From assembly GCF_013185065.1 (NCBI RefSeq), contig NZ_JAAVTO010000026.1, positions 1-36,838 on the forward strand: DNA of 36,838 nt. Direction: 5' to 3'. A model generated the notes under the pieces. It did not search any database and had not been told where the DNA came from. It saw nothing but the letters and a program-made list of their open reading frames with translations. The translations under genes and the position numbers were made by a program. This stretch comes from Adlercreutzia sp. ZJ473. GTDB taxonomy: Bacteria > Actinomycetota > Coriobacteriia > Coriobacteriales > Eggerthellaceae. Position 1 is the stretch's first letter, and each line of letters starts with the position of its first letter. Below are positions 8,341-19,321 of this stretch, piece after piece.

Positions 8341-9636
8341 CGATAAGAGATCCTTGAGCCTCCGCGGAATCCACGTCATGAAGCGCCCTACCTTCCATGC
8401 GGTGGACTGCAGGGTGCCCTCGAGCTCCGCAGTCACCCTTTTCAAGCGAAGCTCGAGCTGTCCATTGCTCTTTGCAAGCAGCTCGAGCCTCGCTTCAAGC
8501 TGATTGTTTTTCCTAGCTTCAACAAACCATTCATAGAGCAGTTTTTCCAAAGCGGAGGAGTCGGCCCCAAGCCTACCGCCGTCCTCTGCTTCGCTGCATA
8601 TCGAAAGCGAAGACAGCTTCGCTTCCAAACGCCCCGAAGTCCCGTCTTCGGAAGCGGACACAGCAGCAGCATGCAGCTCATGGGCCAGCAAAGCCTCCTC
8701 GCCTTCGTAGAGCCTGCGAAGCACATCGAGCGAGGCGTTCAGACCCCAAGCGGCAAAAAACACATGGAGCGCTTCGGACTTGTCGCATGCAGCAACATTA
8801 GATTTAAGCATGCAAGCGGGCTCCCAAATAAGCAGGGAACGGACCTTATCGACAAGTCTTCTTTCCTGAGACGCAGCTTGAGCATGCGCGAACCTCTCGA
8901 TCTCATCGACTACCACCGAAGCCGTGCAGATAAAGCGAAACGACTTCATGTCGACGCGAGAGTGTCCTGTCTGTCCTGAGCCATAATGATACGTGTACAT
9001 TTCATCATCAATGCCGTAATACGAATTGGCATAAAACGCCATGACAAAATATGCGTAGAAATCCTCGCCATAGCGTACGTTGGTCATATCGACATACTCA
9101 TGAGCCTTCTTGCATAGGTCAGCCCGATACAGCTTGTTCCAAACATTCCACGAGTACTTCCTGTCAAAAAAGCATCCATCAAGGACATCTCGCCCCGCAA
9201 GCTCCCCTACATAGGGACTCAGAAAGCTATCGAGCTCTTTTTGGTAACCTTCGTCAACGTCATCCGAGATAACGCCCCTTGTTCCGAAATGAATGATGTC
9301 GACTGGATGGTCTTTTGTGAAGGAAGCCAACTTCTCGCATGCATCAGAGACCAGCGCGTCATCTTGGTCCACGAACAGGATGTAGTCTCCGCTCGAACAC
9401 AGCACCCCGTCTTTTCTCGCCTGCCCCGTATAGGTGTTTTCCCGATGGTGCACCACCTTGAGGCGGGAGTCCTTTGCGGCGCAGCGATCAAGGACGGTTC
9501 CGGAGCCGTCCGTACTCGCGTCATCTACCGCAATCACCTCTATGTCGGCAAAAGTTTGGGACAGCAAGGAGTCGAGCGTTGCCTCGATGAAGCTCTCCGC
9601 GTTGTAGACGGGCATGACGATGGAAAAGCGCGGCAC
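8323..9636 (-). CDS. family 2 glycosyltransferase with C-terminal coiled coil (437 aa)
   Basis: An N-terminal GT2 domain shows FSIVMPVYNAESFIEATLDS, VDDASTDGS and DQDD. A helical middle region follows. The last 75 residues have the heptad look of a coiled coil and then STAWKVGRFMTWIPRRLKD, a basic amphipathic tail likely to lie on the membrane. The start chosen is GTG 9636, because GGGGGAG lies eight bases upstream; a GTG at 9645 overlapping the rmlC stop is the alternative, and the longer open frame runs into rmlC. It is last in the export/rhamnose operon, so it may be a rhamnosyltransferase, but specificity is not visible. Confidence 0.88.
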   Translation of the reverse strand: MPRFSIVMPVYNAESFIEATLDSLLSQTFADIEVIAVDDASTDGSGTVLDRCAAKDSRLKVVHHRENTYTGQARKDGVLCSSGDYILFVDQDDALVSDACEKLASFTKDHPVDIIHFGTRGVISDDVDEGYQKELDSFLSPYVGELAGRDVLDGCFFDRKYSWNVWNKLYRADLCKKAHEYVDMTNVRYGEDFYAYFVMAFYANSYYGIDDEMYTYHYGSGQTGHSRVDMKSFRFICTASVVVDEIERFAHAQAASQERRLVDKVRSLLIWEPACMLKSNVAACDKSEALHVFFAAWGLNASLDVLRRLYEGEEALLAHELHAAAVSASEDGTSGRLEAKLSSLSICSEAEDGGRLGADSSALEKLLYEWFVEARKNNQLEARLELLAKSNGQLELRLKRVTAELEGTLQSTAWKVGRFMTWIPRRLKDLLSSFLLR

Positions 9637-9641
9637 GGCTC

Positions 9642-10229
9642 TCACTCCCCCAATCGACCCGAGCGGAACTCGCGCATCGAGCCGTTCGAGCGGTCCTTTT
9701 CCGACAAGATTATCGCGTCTTCGATGTTCGGCCACGTGATCCCGATGTCAGGGTCATCCCACATGAGGCCGCCCTCGTCATCGGGATGATACACGTCATC
9801 ACACTTGTAGCAGAACTCCGCCTTGTCGGACAAGACCATGAAACCATGGGCGAAGCCCCTTGGGATATAGAGCTGACGGCGGTTCTCCGCGGAGAGGATT
9901 ACCCCTTCCCAGCAGCCGAAAGTCGGGCTTTGGGGACGCAGGTCAACGGCGACGTCGAACACCTCGCCCAGCACAACGCGCACCAGCTTCGACTGGGGAT
10001 GTTTCTTCTGGAAATGCAAGCCCCTCACCACTCCCTTGGAGGAAGACGAGTGGTTGTCCTGCACGAAGTCAGCCTCAATGCCCCCCTTGACGAAATCGGG
10101 TCTCTTGTAGGTCTCCATGAAGAACCCGCGCTCGTCCTCGTAGGCTATCGGCTCAACGACGACGACACCCTGGATGGTGGTCTCAGAGAAAACGAAGTTT
10201 CCACACCTCATCTGATCGCTTCGCACCAT
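9642..10229 (-). CDS. rmlC: dTDP-4-dehydrorhamnose 3,5-epimerase
   Basis: Third step of dTDP-L-rhamnose synthesis: epimerises dTDP-4-dehydro-6-deoxyglucose at C3 and C5. The 195-residue length is usual for the cupin-fold family. Hallmarks are DERGFFMETY, QDNHSSSSKGVVRGLHFQ with the catalytic His, and IPRGFAHGFMVLSD. ATG 10229 follows AGGAAGAGG at good spacing. It starts 12 bases after rmlB in the order A-D-B-C. Confidence 0.97.
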   Translation of the reverse strand: MVRSDQMRCGNFVFSETTIQGVVVVEPIAYEDERGFFMETYKRPDFVKGGIEADFVQDNHSSSSKGVVRGLHFQKKHPQSKLVRVVLGEVFDVAVDLRPQSPTFGCWEGVILSAENRRQLYIPRGFAHGFMVLSDKAEFCYKCDDVYHPDDEGGLMWDDPDIGITWPNIEDAIILSEKDRSNGSMREFRSGRLGE

Positions 10230-10241
10230 ATTCGCCTCTTC

Positions 10242-12153
<1,912 letters not shown>

Positions 12154-12157
<4 letters not shown>

Positions 12158-13062
12158 TCCTGCTCCCACTCTCTATGAGGGGCGATCTTCCCTTCCGCGA
12201 CCCTCTTCAAGTGCTTGCCGTATTCGCTCTTTCCATAGCGGTCTGCGGCCTGGAGCAGAGCCTCCCGGTCTATCCAGCCATTGCGGTAGGCGACCTCCTC
12301 CAAGACCGAGACGGAAAGCCCCTGGCTACGCTCGGCGACGCGCACGAACTCAGACGCCTCGAACAGCGACTCCATGGTCCCCGTGTCCAACCATGCGTAA
12401 CCTCGTCCCAATGTGACCACGTTGAGAGACCCATCTTCCAAATACCTTTTGTTCAGATCGGTTATCTCGAGCTCACCGCGGGACGAAGGCTTGACTTGCT
12501 TGGCGAAGTCGCACACGCGGGAATCGTAGAAGTACAGGCCCGTGACCGCGTAGTTGCTCTTCGGGTGCTGAGGCTTCTCCTCGATGCTCACGACGTTAAA
12601 CGCCTCGTCGAACTCCACCACGCCGAACCTCTCAGGGTCCTCGACATGGTAGCCGAAGATCGTCGCGCTGCCTTCACCCTCAGCCCGCTTGACGGCGTTG
12701 CGCAAATGCTTCTCCAGGCCGTTGCCGTAGAAGATGTTGTCGCCGAGAACAAGCGCGCAGCACTCTCCCCCGATGAAGCTCTCCCCGATGACAAATGCCT
12801 GGGCGAGGCCGTCTGGCGAGGGCTGCTCCGCATACGACAGGGCGATGCCGTACTGCGACCCGTCTCCGAAAAGCCTCCTGAAGTTCGGGAGGTCATCGGG
12901 AGTCGAGATGATGAGGATGTCCCTTATGCCCGCCATCATGAGAACCGAGAGGGGGTAGTAGACCATCGGCTTGTCATACACGGGGAGCAGCTGCTTGCTC
13001 GTAACGGTGGTAAGCGGATAGAGCCTCGTTCCGCTGCCGCCGGCAAGGACTATGCCCTTCAT
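12154..13062 (-). CDS. rmlA: glucose-1-phosphate thymidylyltransferase
   Basis: First step of the rhamnose pathway: joins dTTP and glucose-1-phosphate to give dTDP-glucose. The 302 residues match the short RmlA form. Hallmarks are [48 protein letters not shown] and AWLDTGT. Its ATG overlaps the stop of the ABC ATPase gene (ATGA), so sugar supply is coupled to the exporter within one transcript. Confidence 0.97.
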
Positions 13063-14330
13063 GATTCGGGACAGCTCCAGTAGTCAATTCCGGCTATCTC
13101 GCCGTTCTCAGCCCACTCGCTCCAGCCGAAGCTCTCAGAGTGGATGCGGTAAAGCACGTCATATTCATCGGAGATGGCACCTGAAAGGACGATCTGGAGA
13201 GCTTCCAGATGCTTGGACTCGCCCTCCGTCCCCGCCATGGCTCCGTCGGCAAACCACGAGCTTTGCTCATCAAAACTCGGGTCCCTTTGCCAGCCCGTAG
13301 ATTTAACGGCCACATTGTAGCGAATGGAGCCCTTTACCGAGTCATCGAGCCTCAGCCTCAGGGCCTCGAGGGACTGGCTCTCATCCAAAGTACCTACTAC
13401 GGCGCCTTCGCTATAGCCATCCTTCCAACCGACAAAAGCAATGTGTGCGTCTGCCGTGACAAGCCCCTTCCCATCAAAAGAAGCTGGATCTTCCAGCGAG
13501 GGAAAGGATCTGTCCACCCCCTTTTGCACTAATGCTACTTGCATGCCGTTTACGCGGAACGAATACAGCTTGGCGATATCGTCAACCGGTCCGATCTTGC
13601 GCATCTTGCCCTTTTCGATCCAAACCACCTTCTGACAGATACGCTGAACCTGGGCAAAGCTATGGGAGACGAAAAGGACCGTGACGCCGTAATCCTGGAT
13701 GAGCTCGCTGATGCGTTTCTCGCACTTTTCTTGAAAAAACTGATCGCCCACCGAAAGGGTTTCATCTACGATCAGAATATCCGGCACAATAACCGTAGCA
13801 ACGGCAAACGCAATACGCGCAACCATACCTGATGAATAGTTCTTCATAGGCATGTCCAAGAAATCGTGCAGCTCAGCAAAATCAACTATCTCGTCGAAGT
13901 GCTCGTTAATGTACTGCTTCGTATAGCCAAGCAGCGCCCCGTTCAAATAGATGTTTTCCCGAGCAGTCAGCTCCATATCGAAGCCAGCTCCAAGCTCGAT
14001 GAGCGGAGCGATGACTCCCTTTGCGGTGCAAGTGCCCTTCGAAGGCTCAAGCACGCCTGCGACAATTTTGAGCATAGTGGACTTCCCGGACCCGTTCGTT
14101 CCAACAAGGCCAAACACCTCCCCCTTCCGAACCTGAAAGCTAATGTCGTCCAAAGCCACAAAGCTCTTAAACATGAGCTCACGCTTTGCCAGCTTGATAA
14201 AGTACTCCTTCATGCTGTTAAGCTGCTCACTCGCCATATTGAAAATCATGCTGACGTGATTCACGTCCACCACGACATCGTCATCGCAGACAGCCCCACG
14301 CGTAGCATCTTCAAGAACAGGATTGCTCAT
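13059..14330 (-). CDS. polysaccharide ABC transporter ATPase with C-terminal ChW module
   Basis: This 423-residue subunit powers export of a lipid-linked glycan. The N-terminal half is a Wzt/TagH-type nucleotide-binding domain: Walker A GTNGSGKS (77-84), signature YSSGM (165-169), Walker B ILIVDE (185-190) and H-loop His223. From about residue 290 three ChW repeats follow, each keeping the Gly-Trp (FVGWKDG, STGWQRD, SFGWSEW); the third stops before its LEAIQI half. Wzt of O-antigen systems carries a glycan-binding domain at this place. ChW is otherwise a secreted-protein module. ATG 14330 has GGTGGA six bases upstream; the longer frame lacks a site. Permease gene 13 bases upstream, rmlA overlaps downstream. 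Confidence 0.93.
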   Translation of the reverse strand: MSNPVLEDATRGAVCDDDVVVDVNHVSMIFNMASEQLNSMKEYFIKLAKRELMFKSFVALDDISFQVRKGEVFGLVGTNGSGKSTMLKIVAGVLEPSKGTCTAKGVIAPLIELGAGFDMELTARENIYLNGALLGYTKQYINEHFDEIVDFAELHDFLDMPMKNYSSGMVARIAFAVATVIVPDILIVDETLSVGDQFFQEKCEKRISELIQDYGVTVLFVSHSFAQVQRICQKVVWIEKGKMRKIGPVDDIAKLYSFRVNGMQVALVQKGVDRSFPSLEDPASFDGKGLVTADAHIAFVGWKDGYSEGAVVGTLDESQSLEALRLRLDDSVKGSIRYNVAVKSTGWQRDPSFDEQSSWFADGAMAGTEGESKHLEALQIVLSGAISDEYDVLYRIHSESFGWSEWAENGEIAGIDYWSCPES

Positions 14331-14343
14331 ATCGCATCCACCC

Positions 14344-15138
14344 TTAAATGTGCAAGATAAACCGACTCTCGGTTTTCCGAAAAACGACATAGCCAACAAC
14401 AAAGGTAACCGCAGCCATCACCAGGCACACGATATTGGTCTGCAGCGTGGGGGTCGTGCCGTACAGCATAATGTCACGAAAATACGTAACGTATTGATAC
14501 ATGGGGTTAAACTGCATCAACGACTGCATCCAAGGAGCCAAGATCTCAAACGGATAGAAGAGAGGCGTTGCATATGTCCACGCCGTAATGACAACACCCC
14601 ACAGGTGCATGATATCCCGGAAAAACACCGCCAGAGACGACAGCAGCAAACCCAAGCCACTGCAAAACACCATCATGTACAGCAAAAGCAGGGGGAGCAG
14701 CAGGGCATTCACCGTTGGAGCAATGCGGAAAAAGAGCATGACCAGCACGACAGCAATAAGAGAAATGGCGAAATTAACCAAAGCGAACATAACGCTTTCA
14801 AGGGGGAACACCATCTTCTCTATGCGTATCTTTTTCAGAAGCGAGGCTGAATACACAATGGAGCCCATCGCTGAGGACGTGGAGTCCGACATAAGCTGAA
14901 AAAGCGTATTTCCTAAGATAAGATAGATGGGAAAGTGCTCGATCTGGAATTTGAAGACATAGGAAAAGACCGCCGAGAGGACAATCATCATGAGAAGAGG
15001 ATTGAGCACACTCCATAGCACGCCCAAAACACTTCGCCTATATTTGAGCTTAAAATCCTTGCCAACTAGAGTTTTGAGAACAAACCAGTTGTGCTGGAAC
15101 TCCGAAGCATGCGTCGGTGACTCACTTGAAGCCGACAT
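14344..15138 (-). CDS. polysaccharide ABC transporter permease (Wzm/TagG type)
   Basis: A membrane subunit of the ABC-2 family, 264 residues with about six hydrophobic segments. Family signs are DFKLKYRRSVLGVLWSVLNP near the N terminus, the PLFYPFEIL segment and FNPMYQYVTYFRDIML near the C terminus. It forms the channel for the ATPase encoded 13 bases downstream. ATG 15138 is chosen because GGAGGTGATC lies nine bases before it. It is the first gene of the seven-gene operon running to 8323. Confidence 0.94.
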   Translation of the reverse strand: MSASSESPTHASEFQHNWFVLKTLVGKDFKLKYRRSVLGVLWSVLNPLLMMIVLSAVFSYVFKFQIEHFPIYLILGNTLFQLMSDSTSSAMGSIVYSASLLKKIRIEKMVFPLESVMFALVNFAISLIAVVLVMLFFRIAPTVNALLLPLLLLYMMVFCSGLGLLLSSLAVFFRDIMHLWGVVITAWTYATPLFYPFEILAPWMQSLMQFNPMYQYVTYFRDIMLYGTTPTLQTNIVCLVMAAVTFVVGYVVFRKTESRFILHI

Positions 15139-15179
15139 GGTTACGTAGATCACCTCCACAAGTTGCAAGACAAGTGCTT

Positions 15180-15209
15180 ATTCTATTTCATTTTGGGTCA
15201 TTTTGGAAA
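15180..15209 (-). promoter_or_regulatory. candidate promoter of the export/rhamnose operon, with a direct repeat
   Basis: On the minus strand, TTTCCA (15204-15209) lies 18 bases before TAGAAT (15180-15185), about 40 bases upstream of the permease start. A direct repeat (plus-strand TCATTTTGG at 15188 and 15198, ten bases apart) fills the spacer, on one face of the helix, and could be an operator. Confidence 0.45.
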
Positions 15210-15420
15210 CGGGCCTTCGTCAGACAGAAAAAACACCAAACTCCCAGCCTAGCTTTGATCAAAGGAGCGAAGGTGCTCGGCAGGATAAAGCATCTCATCA
15301 GGATGTCGTATGCCCGATTATCGTTCTTTGACGGCCATCCCCCCTTGATCAGCGTTGTAAAGTGCTTTAATGGAACAACACGTTCGCATGTTCAAGAGAA
15401 AGACAGGGAGATACCAGCCG

Positions 15421-16518
15421 ATGAGCCACCAGGGCCATGCCAACTCACGCGTTCAGTTCATGAACTGCCTGAACGTCCTCGCTTGCTTTGCCGTGATCTG
15501 CCTCCACTGCTCTCAGGTGGTTTTTCGCCCTTCGGCGAGCATCACCTGGTACTACTCCGTAGTGATGCAATCGGTTTTCATCTTCGCCGTTCCGATCTTC
15601 TTCATGCTCTCCGGGGCCAACCTCCTCGGCTACCGGAAGAGATACTCCACGAAGACGTTCTTCAAGAAGCGGCTCAAGAAAACCCTCGTCGCCCTGATCG
15701 TAGGAAGCGCCCTGGTTTACTGCATTACCTGCTTTTGCCCTGAGCTGTTCTGCCGAGTGCCGAGAAGATTCTCGCTCCTCGACTTCGTCTCGCTTTTCCT
15801 GAACAACGAAATCGAGCCCATCTACTGGTTCTTCTACGTGATCCTCGTCGTCTACTTGATGACCCCTCTTCTGAGCTTGCTGGCAGACTCGAAGAAGGTT
15901 TTGCTGTACGCGATCCTGCTGCTTGGCTTCGCCTCGTCGGTTTTGCCCTTCCTCAGCCGATACGTTCCCGCCTTCCTTTTCCTGCAGAGCCTCTTCGGGG
16001 CCCAAGCCCTTACCGGAGGAATCACGTTCTTCCTCCTCGGATACTACCTCCAGAACTACGCCCCCAGGCAGAGGCCCGCTCCCTGCGTCCTCGCATTTGC
16101 GCTCTTCACGGCCCTCATGATCGCGGCGACCATAGCGATCAACCTCGACGCCGTTCAGCAGCCGGACATCTCCTACGAGGGCTTCTTCTCCAACGCCTTC
16201 TCCTTCTTCTCGATAGGGGCATCGTCTGCCCTGTTCCTTCTCTTCAAGTCCGCGGAGCCTCGGTTCCAGCAGCTGTCCAGCGCGCATAAGAGCGTCTTGC
16301 AGCGCTTGTCCTCTGCGAGCTTGGGCGTCTACGTCATCCATCTGCTCGTAATGGACTACATAGCCTTCGTGCTACCCCATCCTTGGTCCATCTCCATGAC
16401 CATAGAGCCTCCCGTCGTCTACCTCATCACGGTAGTCATCGTCATGATTGCGCAAAGCGCGTGGACAGCGGGAAAGAAGGGGCTGGCGAGAGGGAAAGCG
16501 AGCCTTTCGAGAAGTTGA
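15421..16518 (+). CDS. membrane acyltransferase, acyltransferase 3 family (365 aa)
   Basis: An integral membrane protein with about ten hydrophobic segments. It has the look of acyltransferase 3 enzymes, which move acetyl or similar groups onto sugars of surface glycans. Signs are MNCLNVLACFAVICLHC (the family's early His after helix 1), FIFAVPIFFMLSG, and a late SLGVYVIHLLVMDY. ATG 15421 is preferred because GGGAG lies ten bases upstream; the ATGs at 15370 and 15388 lack a site. It is divergent from the ABC permease and starts a plus-strand run reaching 22158. The acyl group and target sugar are unknown. Confidence 0.85.
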   Translation: MSHQGHANSRVQFMNCLNVLACFAVICLHCSQVVFRPSASITWYYSVVMQSVFIFAVPIFFMLSGANLLGYRKRYSTKTFFKKRLKKTLVALIVGSALVYCITCFCPELFCRVPRRFSLLDFVSLFLNNEIEPIYWFFYVILVVYLMTPLLSLLADSKKVLLYAILLLGFASSVLPFLSRYVPAFLFLQSLFGAQALTGGITFFLLGYYLQNYAPRQRPAPCVLAFALFTALMIAATIAINLDAVQQPDISYEGFFSNAFSFFSIGASSALFLLFKSAEPRFQQLSSAHKSVLQRLSSASLGVYVIHLLVMDYIAFVLPHPWSISMTIEPPVVYLITVVIVMIAQSAWTAGKKGLARGKASLSRS

Positions 16519-16557
16519 AAAATTCGCCGCGCGATCTCCTGTCGGCAAAACCCTCGG

Positions 16558-16563
16558 TATAAT
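16558..16563 (+). promoter_or_regulatory. perfect -10 box for a probably leaderless transcript
   Basis: TATAAT lies exactly seven bases before ATG 16571, so transcription would begin at or next to the start codon. No ribosome binding site is present before this ATG. No convincing -35 hexamer is seen 16-18 bases upstream. Leaderless genes are common in actinobacteria. Confidence 0.55.
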
Positions 16564-16570
16564 ACCCACC

Positions 16571-17929
16571 ATGGACAACATCAACTCACAAGTTGCGGCA
16601 ACGAATGCCGACGATGCCGCCCGCGCCGCTGCTTCTGCGGATACATCAGCCGCCCCCGCAACCGTCACCGCACCCTCAGACGGTCATCGGCCTCGCGTTG
16701 CCGTGGTCACCATGGGCGTGAAGCTCGGGGACGAGACGCGCGGGTACACGCGCTTTCGGTTCCTCTCCGAGCTGCTCGTGCGCGAGGGCTTCGACGTCGA
16801 CCTCTTCACCTCGTCGTTCCAGCACTGGGAGAAGGCGCAGCGCGACACCGCGCGGGCGTGCTACCGAAACCTCCCCTACCGCGTGCGCTTCATCGAGGAG
16901 CCCGGGTACAAGAAGAACCTCGACCTCGCGCGCATCCGCAGCCATCGCATCGCGGCGAAGAACCTGCGGCGCATGCTCGGCGAGGCGCTCGCGCATGACC
17001 CGCATGCGTATCGCCTCATCTACGCCGAGATCCCGCCCAACGACGTCGCGCGCACGTGCGCTGAGGTCGCGCACGACCACGGCGTCCCCTTCGTGGCCGA
17101 CATCAACGACCTGTGGCCCGAGGCCATGCGCATGGCCGTCAACGTCCCCGTCGTGAGCGACATCGCGTTTCATCCCTTCGCGCGCGACGCGAAGGCGACT
17201 TACCGACTGCTCTCCGCCGCTGTGGGAACCTCCGACGAGTACGCGGCGCGCCCCTTGGCCGACCGAGAGGCGCCCTGCCCCACCGTCACTGTGTACGTGG
17301 GCAACGACCTCGCGACGTTCGACGCAGGAGTCGCCGCGAATGCGCCGCGCATCAGCAAGCCCGCCGGCGAGTTCTGGGTCACCTACGCCGGCACGCTCGG
17401 CGCAAGTTACGACATTGCCACGCTCGTTGAGGCCGCGAGCGCGCTCAACGACAGGAAATCATCGGGGCCCACGAAGCGCGTCCGCGTGAAGATCCTCGGC
17501 GACGGCCCCGACCGCGCCTCCCTCGAGGAGCTCGCCACGCGCAGAGGCGCCCCCGTCGACTTCCTCGGCTACACGCCCTACGACCAGATGGCCGCTTACC
17601 TCAGCGCGTCCGACGTCACGGTGAACTCGCTCGTGGCCTCCGCGCCGCAGAGCATCGTCACCAAGATCGGCGACTACCTGGCCAGCGGCAAGCCCCTGAT
17701 CAACACCGGATCGAGCCCCGAGTTCCGCGCCAAGGTCGCCAGCGATGGCTTCGGCGTCAACGTGCCCGCCGAGAACGTCACCGCGCTCGCAGACGCCATC
17801 TGCGAGCTGGCCGCCAACCCACGAGCGTGCGCAGACATGGGAGCGCGAGGGCGCACCATCGCCGAGCAGCAGTTCGACCAGCCCAAGGCGTACCTCAAGA
17901 TCGTGGATTTGATACGCAGTTTGCTCTAG
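16571..17929 (+). CDS. family 4 glycosyltransferase (452 aa)
   Basis: A GT-B fold, GT4-type enzyme that would move a sugar from a nucleotide donor to a lipid-linked glycan. A low-complexity Ala/Thr-rich start (about 35 residues) precedes RVAVVTMG and the N-terminal Rossmann-like half. FVADINDLWPEAM, a motif of WbuB-like enzymes, follows. In the C-terminal donor domain FWVTYAGTLGASYDI, VKILGDGPDRASLEELA, FLGYTPYDQMAAYL and KIGDYLASGKPLI are seen. ATG 16571 is taken because of the TATAAT seven bases upstream; the open frame extends further up into the acyltransferase gene. GC is visibly higher than in the neighbouring GT genes (40 of 60 bases at 16981-17040). Confidence 0.88.
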   Translation: MDNINSQVAATNADDAARAAASADTSAAPATVTAPSDGHRPRVAVVTMGVKLGDETRGYTRFRFLSELLVREGFDVDLFTSSFQHWEKAQRDTARACYRNLPYRVRFIEEPGYKKNLDLARIRSHRIAAKNLRRMLGEALAHDPHAYRLIYAEIPPNDVARTCAEVAHDHGVPFVADINDLWPEAMRMAVNVPVVSDIAFHPFARDAKATYRLLSAAVGTSDEYAARPLADREAPCPTVTVYVGNDLATFDAGVAANAPRISKPAGEFWVTYAGTLGASYDIATLVEAASALNDRKSSGPTKRVRVKILGDGPDRASLEELATRRGAPVDFLGYTPYDQMAAYLSASDVTVNSLVASAPQSIVTKIGDYLASGKPLINTGSSPEFRAKVASDGFGVNVPAENVTALADAICELAANPRACADMGARGRTIAEQQFDQPKAYLKIVDLIRSLL

Positions 17930-17992
17930 TCTGCTGCACGCAAACGCGCTTCGGAGGAAAATATCTGATTTGGGTTTCGCTTTCTACAGCCA

Positions 17993-18026
17993 ACGTCGGC
18001 ATGCGCGAGTCGCCACATGCCGACGT
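17993..18026. repeat. perfect inverted repeat upstream of the aminotransferase gene
   Basis: ACGTCGGCATG and CATGCCGACGT, 11 bp each, enclose a 12-base loop. It lies in the 147-base gap between the GT4 and aminotransferase genes, about 50 bases before the start codon. No T run follows, so it is not a simple terminator; an operator or an mRNA structure is possible. Confidence 0.6.
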
Positions 18027-18076
18027 CGCGCGCAGCAAGCTCAACCCGCCAAGGCAACCAACGACGAAGGACCCTC

Positions 18077-19321
18077 ATGGCTGAAGCCGTATCGCGTCAC
18101 ATAGCGTTCTCCCCACCTGACATCACCGAGGAGGACATCAGCGAAGTCGTCGAGGCGCTGCGCAGCGGCTGGATCACCACCGGCCCGCGCACCAAGCAGT
18201 TCGAGCGCGACCTCGTCGCGTTCACCGGCGCAGCAGGCGTGGCCACCTTCTCCTCGGCCACGGCGGCGCTCGAGTGCGCCCTGCACGCCTTGGGCATCGG
18301 CCCTGGTGACGAGGTTATCACGAGCGCCTACACCTACACGGCCTCGTGCTCGTGCATCTGCCACGTCGGTGCCACGCCTGTCCTCTGCGACACGGCGCCC
18401 GGCTCCTTCGAGATGGACTACGATCGGCTCCCGAGCCTCGTCACCGAGCGCACACGCGCGATCATCCCCGTTGACATCGCCGGCCGCATGGTCGACTACG
18501 ACCGGCTGACCGCAGCCCTCGAGAGCGCCTCGAGCCGCTGGAAGCCGGCGAACGCCGCTCAGGCGCGCTTCACGCGCCCTGTCATCATCGCGGACGGCGC
18601 GCACTCGCTCGGCGCCACCTACCACGGCCGCGCGTCGGGCTCCGTCGCCGACTTCACCGCGTTCTCGTTCCACGCCGTGAAGAACCTCACCACCGCGGAG
18701 GGCGGCGCGCTCGCCTGGCGCGAGGGCGCGGCCGACTCCGACGAGTTCTACCATGAGCTCATGCTGCTCTCCCTGCACGGCCAGAGCAAGGACGCGCTGG
18801 CGAAGGACCGCGCGGGCGCCTGGGAGTACGACATCGCGTTCCCCGGCTACAAGTGCAACATGACCGACCTGCAGGCAGCGCTCGGGCTCACGCAGCTCAG
18901 GCGCTATCCCGCGCTCATGGCGCGGCGCCACGAGATCATCAGGCAGTACGAGGACGGACTCGCCGCGCTCGACGTGGAGACCCTCGCGCACGCAGGCGAC
19001 GTGTCGGGTGGCAGCTTCCAGTCAAGCGGACACCTCATGCTCACGCGCCTTAAGGGCAAGGGTCTCGGCTTCCGCAACCAGCTCATCGAGCGCATGGCCG
19101 CCGCCGGCGTGGCGGCGAACGTGCACTACAAGCCGCTGCCGCTGCTCACGGCCTACAGGAACATGGGATTCGACATCGCCGACTTCCCCTGCGCCCTCGC
19201 CCAGTATGAGAACGAGGTGACCTTGCCGCTGCACACGCTGCTCGCCGACGATGACGTGGCCTTCGTGCTCGACACGTTCAAGCGCGCTTACGCGGGCTTG
19301 GAAGCCGAAGGCGTCCGCTAG
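18077..19321 (+). CDS. PLP-dependent sugar aminotransferase, DegT/DnrJ/EryC1/StrS family (413 aa)
   Basis: Moves an amino group, usually from glutamate, to a 4-keto (or 3-keto) nucleotide sugar. The pyridoxal phosphate Lys is K202 in SFHAVKN, with Asp173 and His176 in IIADGAHSLGA contacting the cofactor. GWITTGPRTKQFE near the N terminus is typical of the PglE/ArnB branch. ATG 18077 has AAGGA five bases upstream. The initiating sugar-phosphate transferase begins on the base after its stop codon. With the PglF-like dehydratase at 27025 this suggests a 4-amino-4,6-dideoxy sugar; the exact product is inferred. Confidence 0.92.
   Translation: MAEAVSRHIAFSPPDITEEDISEVVEALRSGWITTGPRTKQFERDLVAFTGAAGVATFSSATAALECALHALGIGPGDEVITSAYTYTASCSCICHVGATPVLCDTAPGSFEMDYDRLPSLVTERTRAIIPVDIAGRMVDYDRLTAALESASSRWKPANAAQARFTRPVIIADGAHSLGATYHGRASGSVADFTAFSFHAVKNLTTAEGGALAWREGAADSDEFYHELMLLSLHGQSKDALAKDRAGAWEYDIAFPGYKCNMTDLQAALGLTQLRRYPALMARRHEIIRQYEDGLAALDVETLAHAGDVSGGSFQSSGHLMLTRLKGKGLGFRNQLIERMAAAGVAANVHYKPLPLLTAYRNMGFDIADFPCALAQYENEVTLPLHTLLADDDVAFVLDTFKRAYAGLEAEGVR

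Noticed and set aside
15270-15420. Possible small gene starting at GTG 15270 after AAAGGAGCGAAG
   Set aside because: The ribosome binding site looks good, but the frame runs on through the acyltransferase gene as a shadow and the first 40 residues match nothing I recognise. It could be a remnant.
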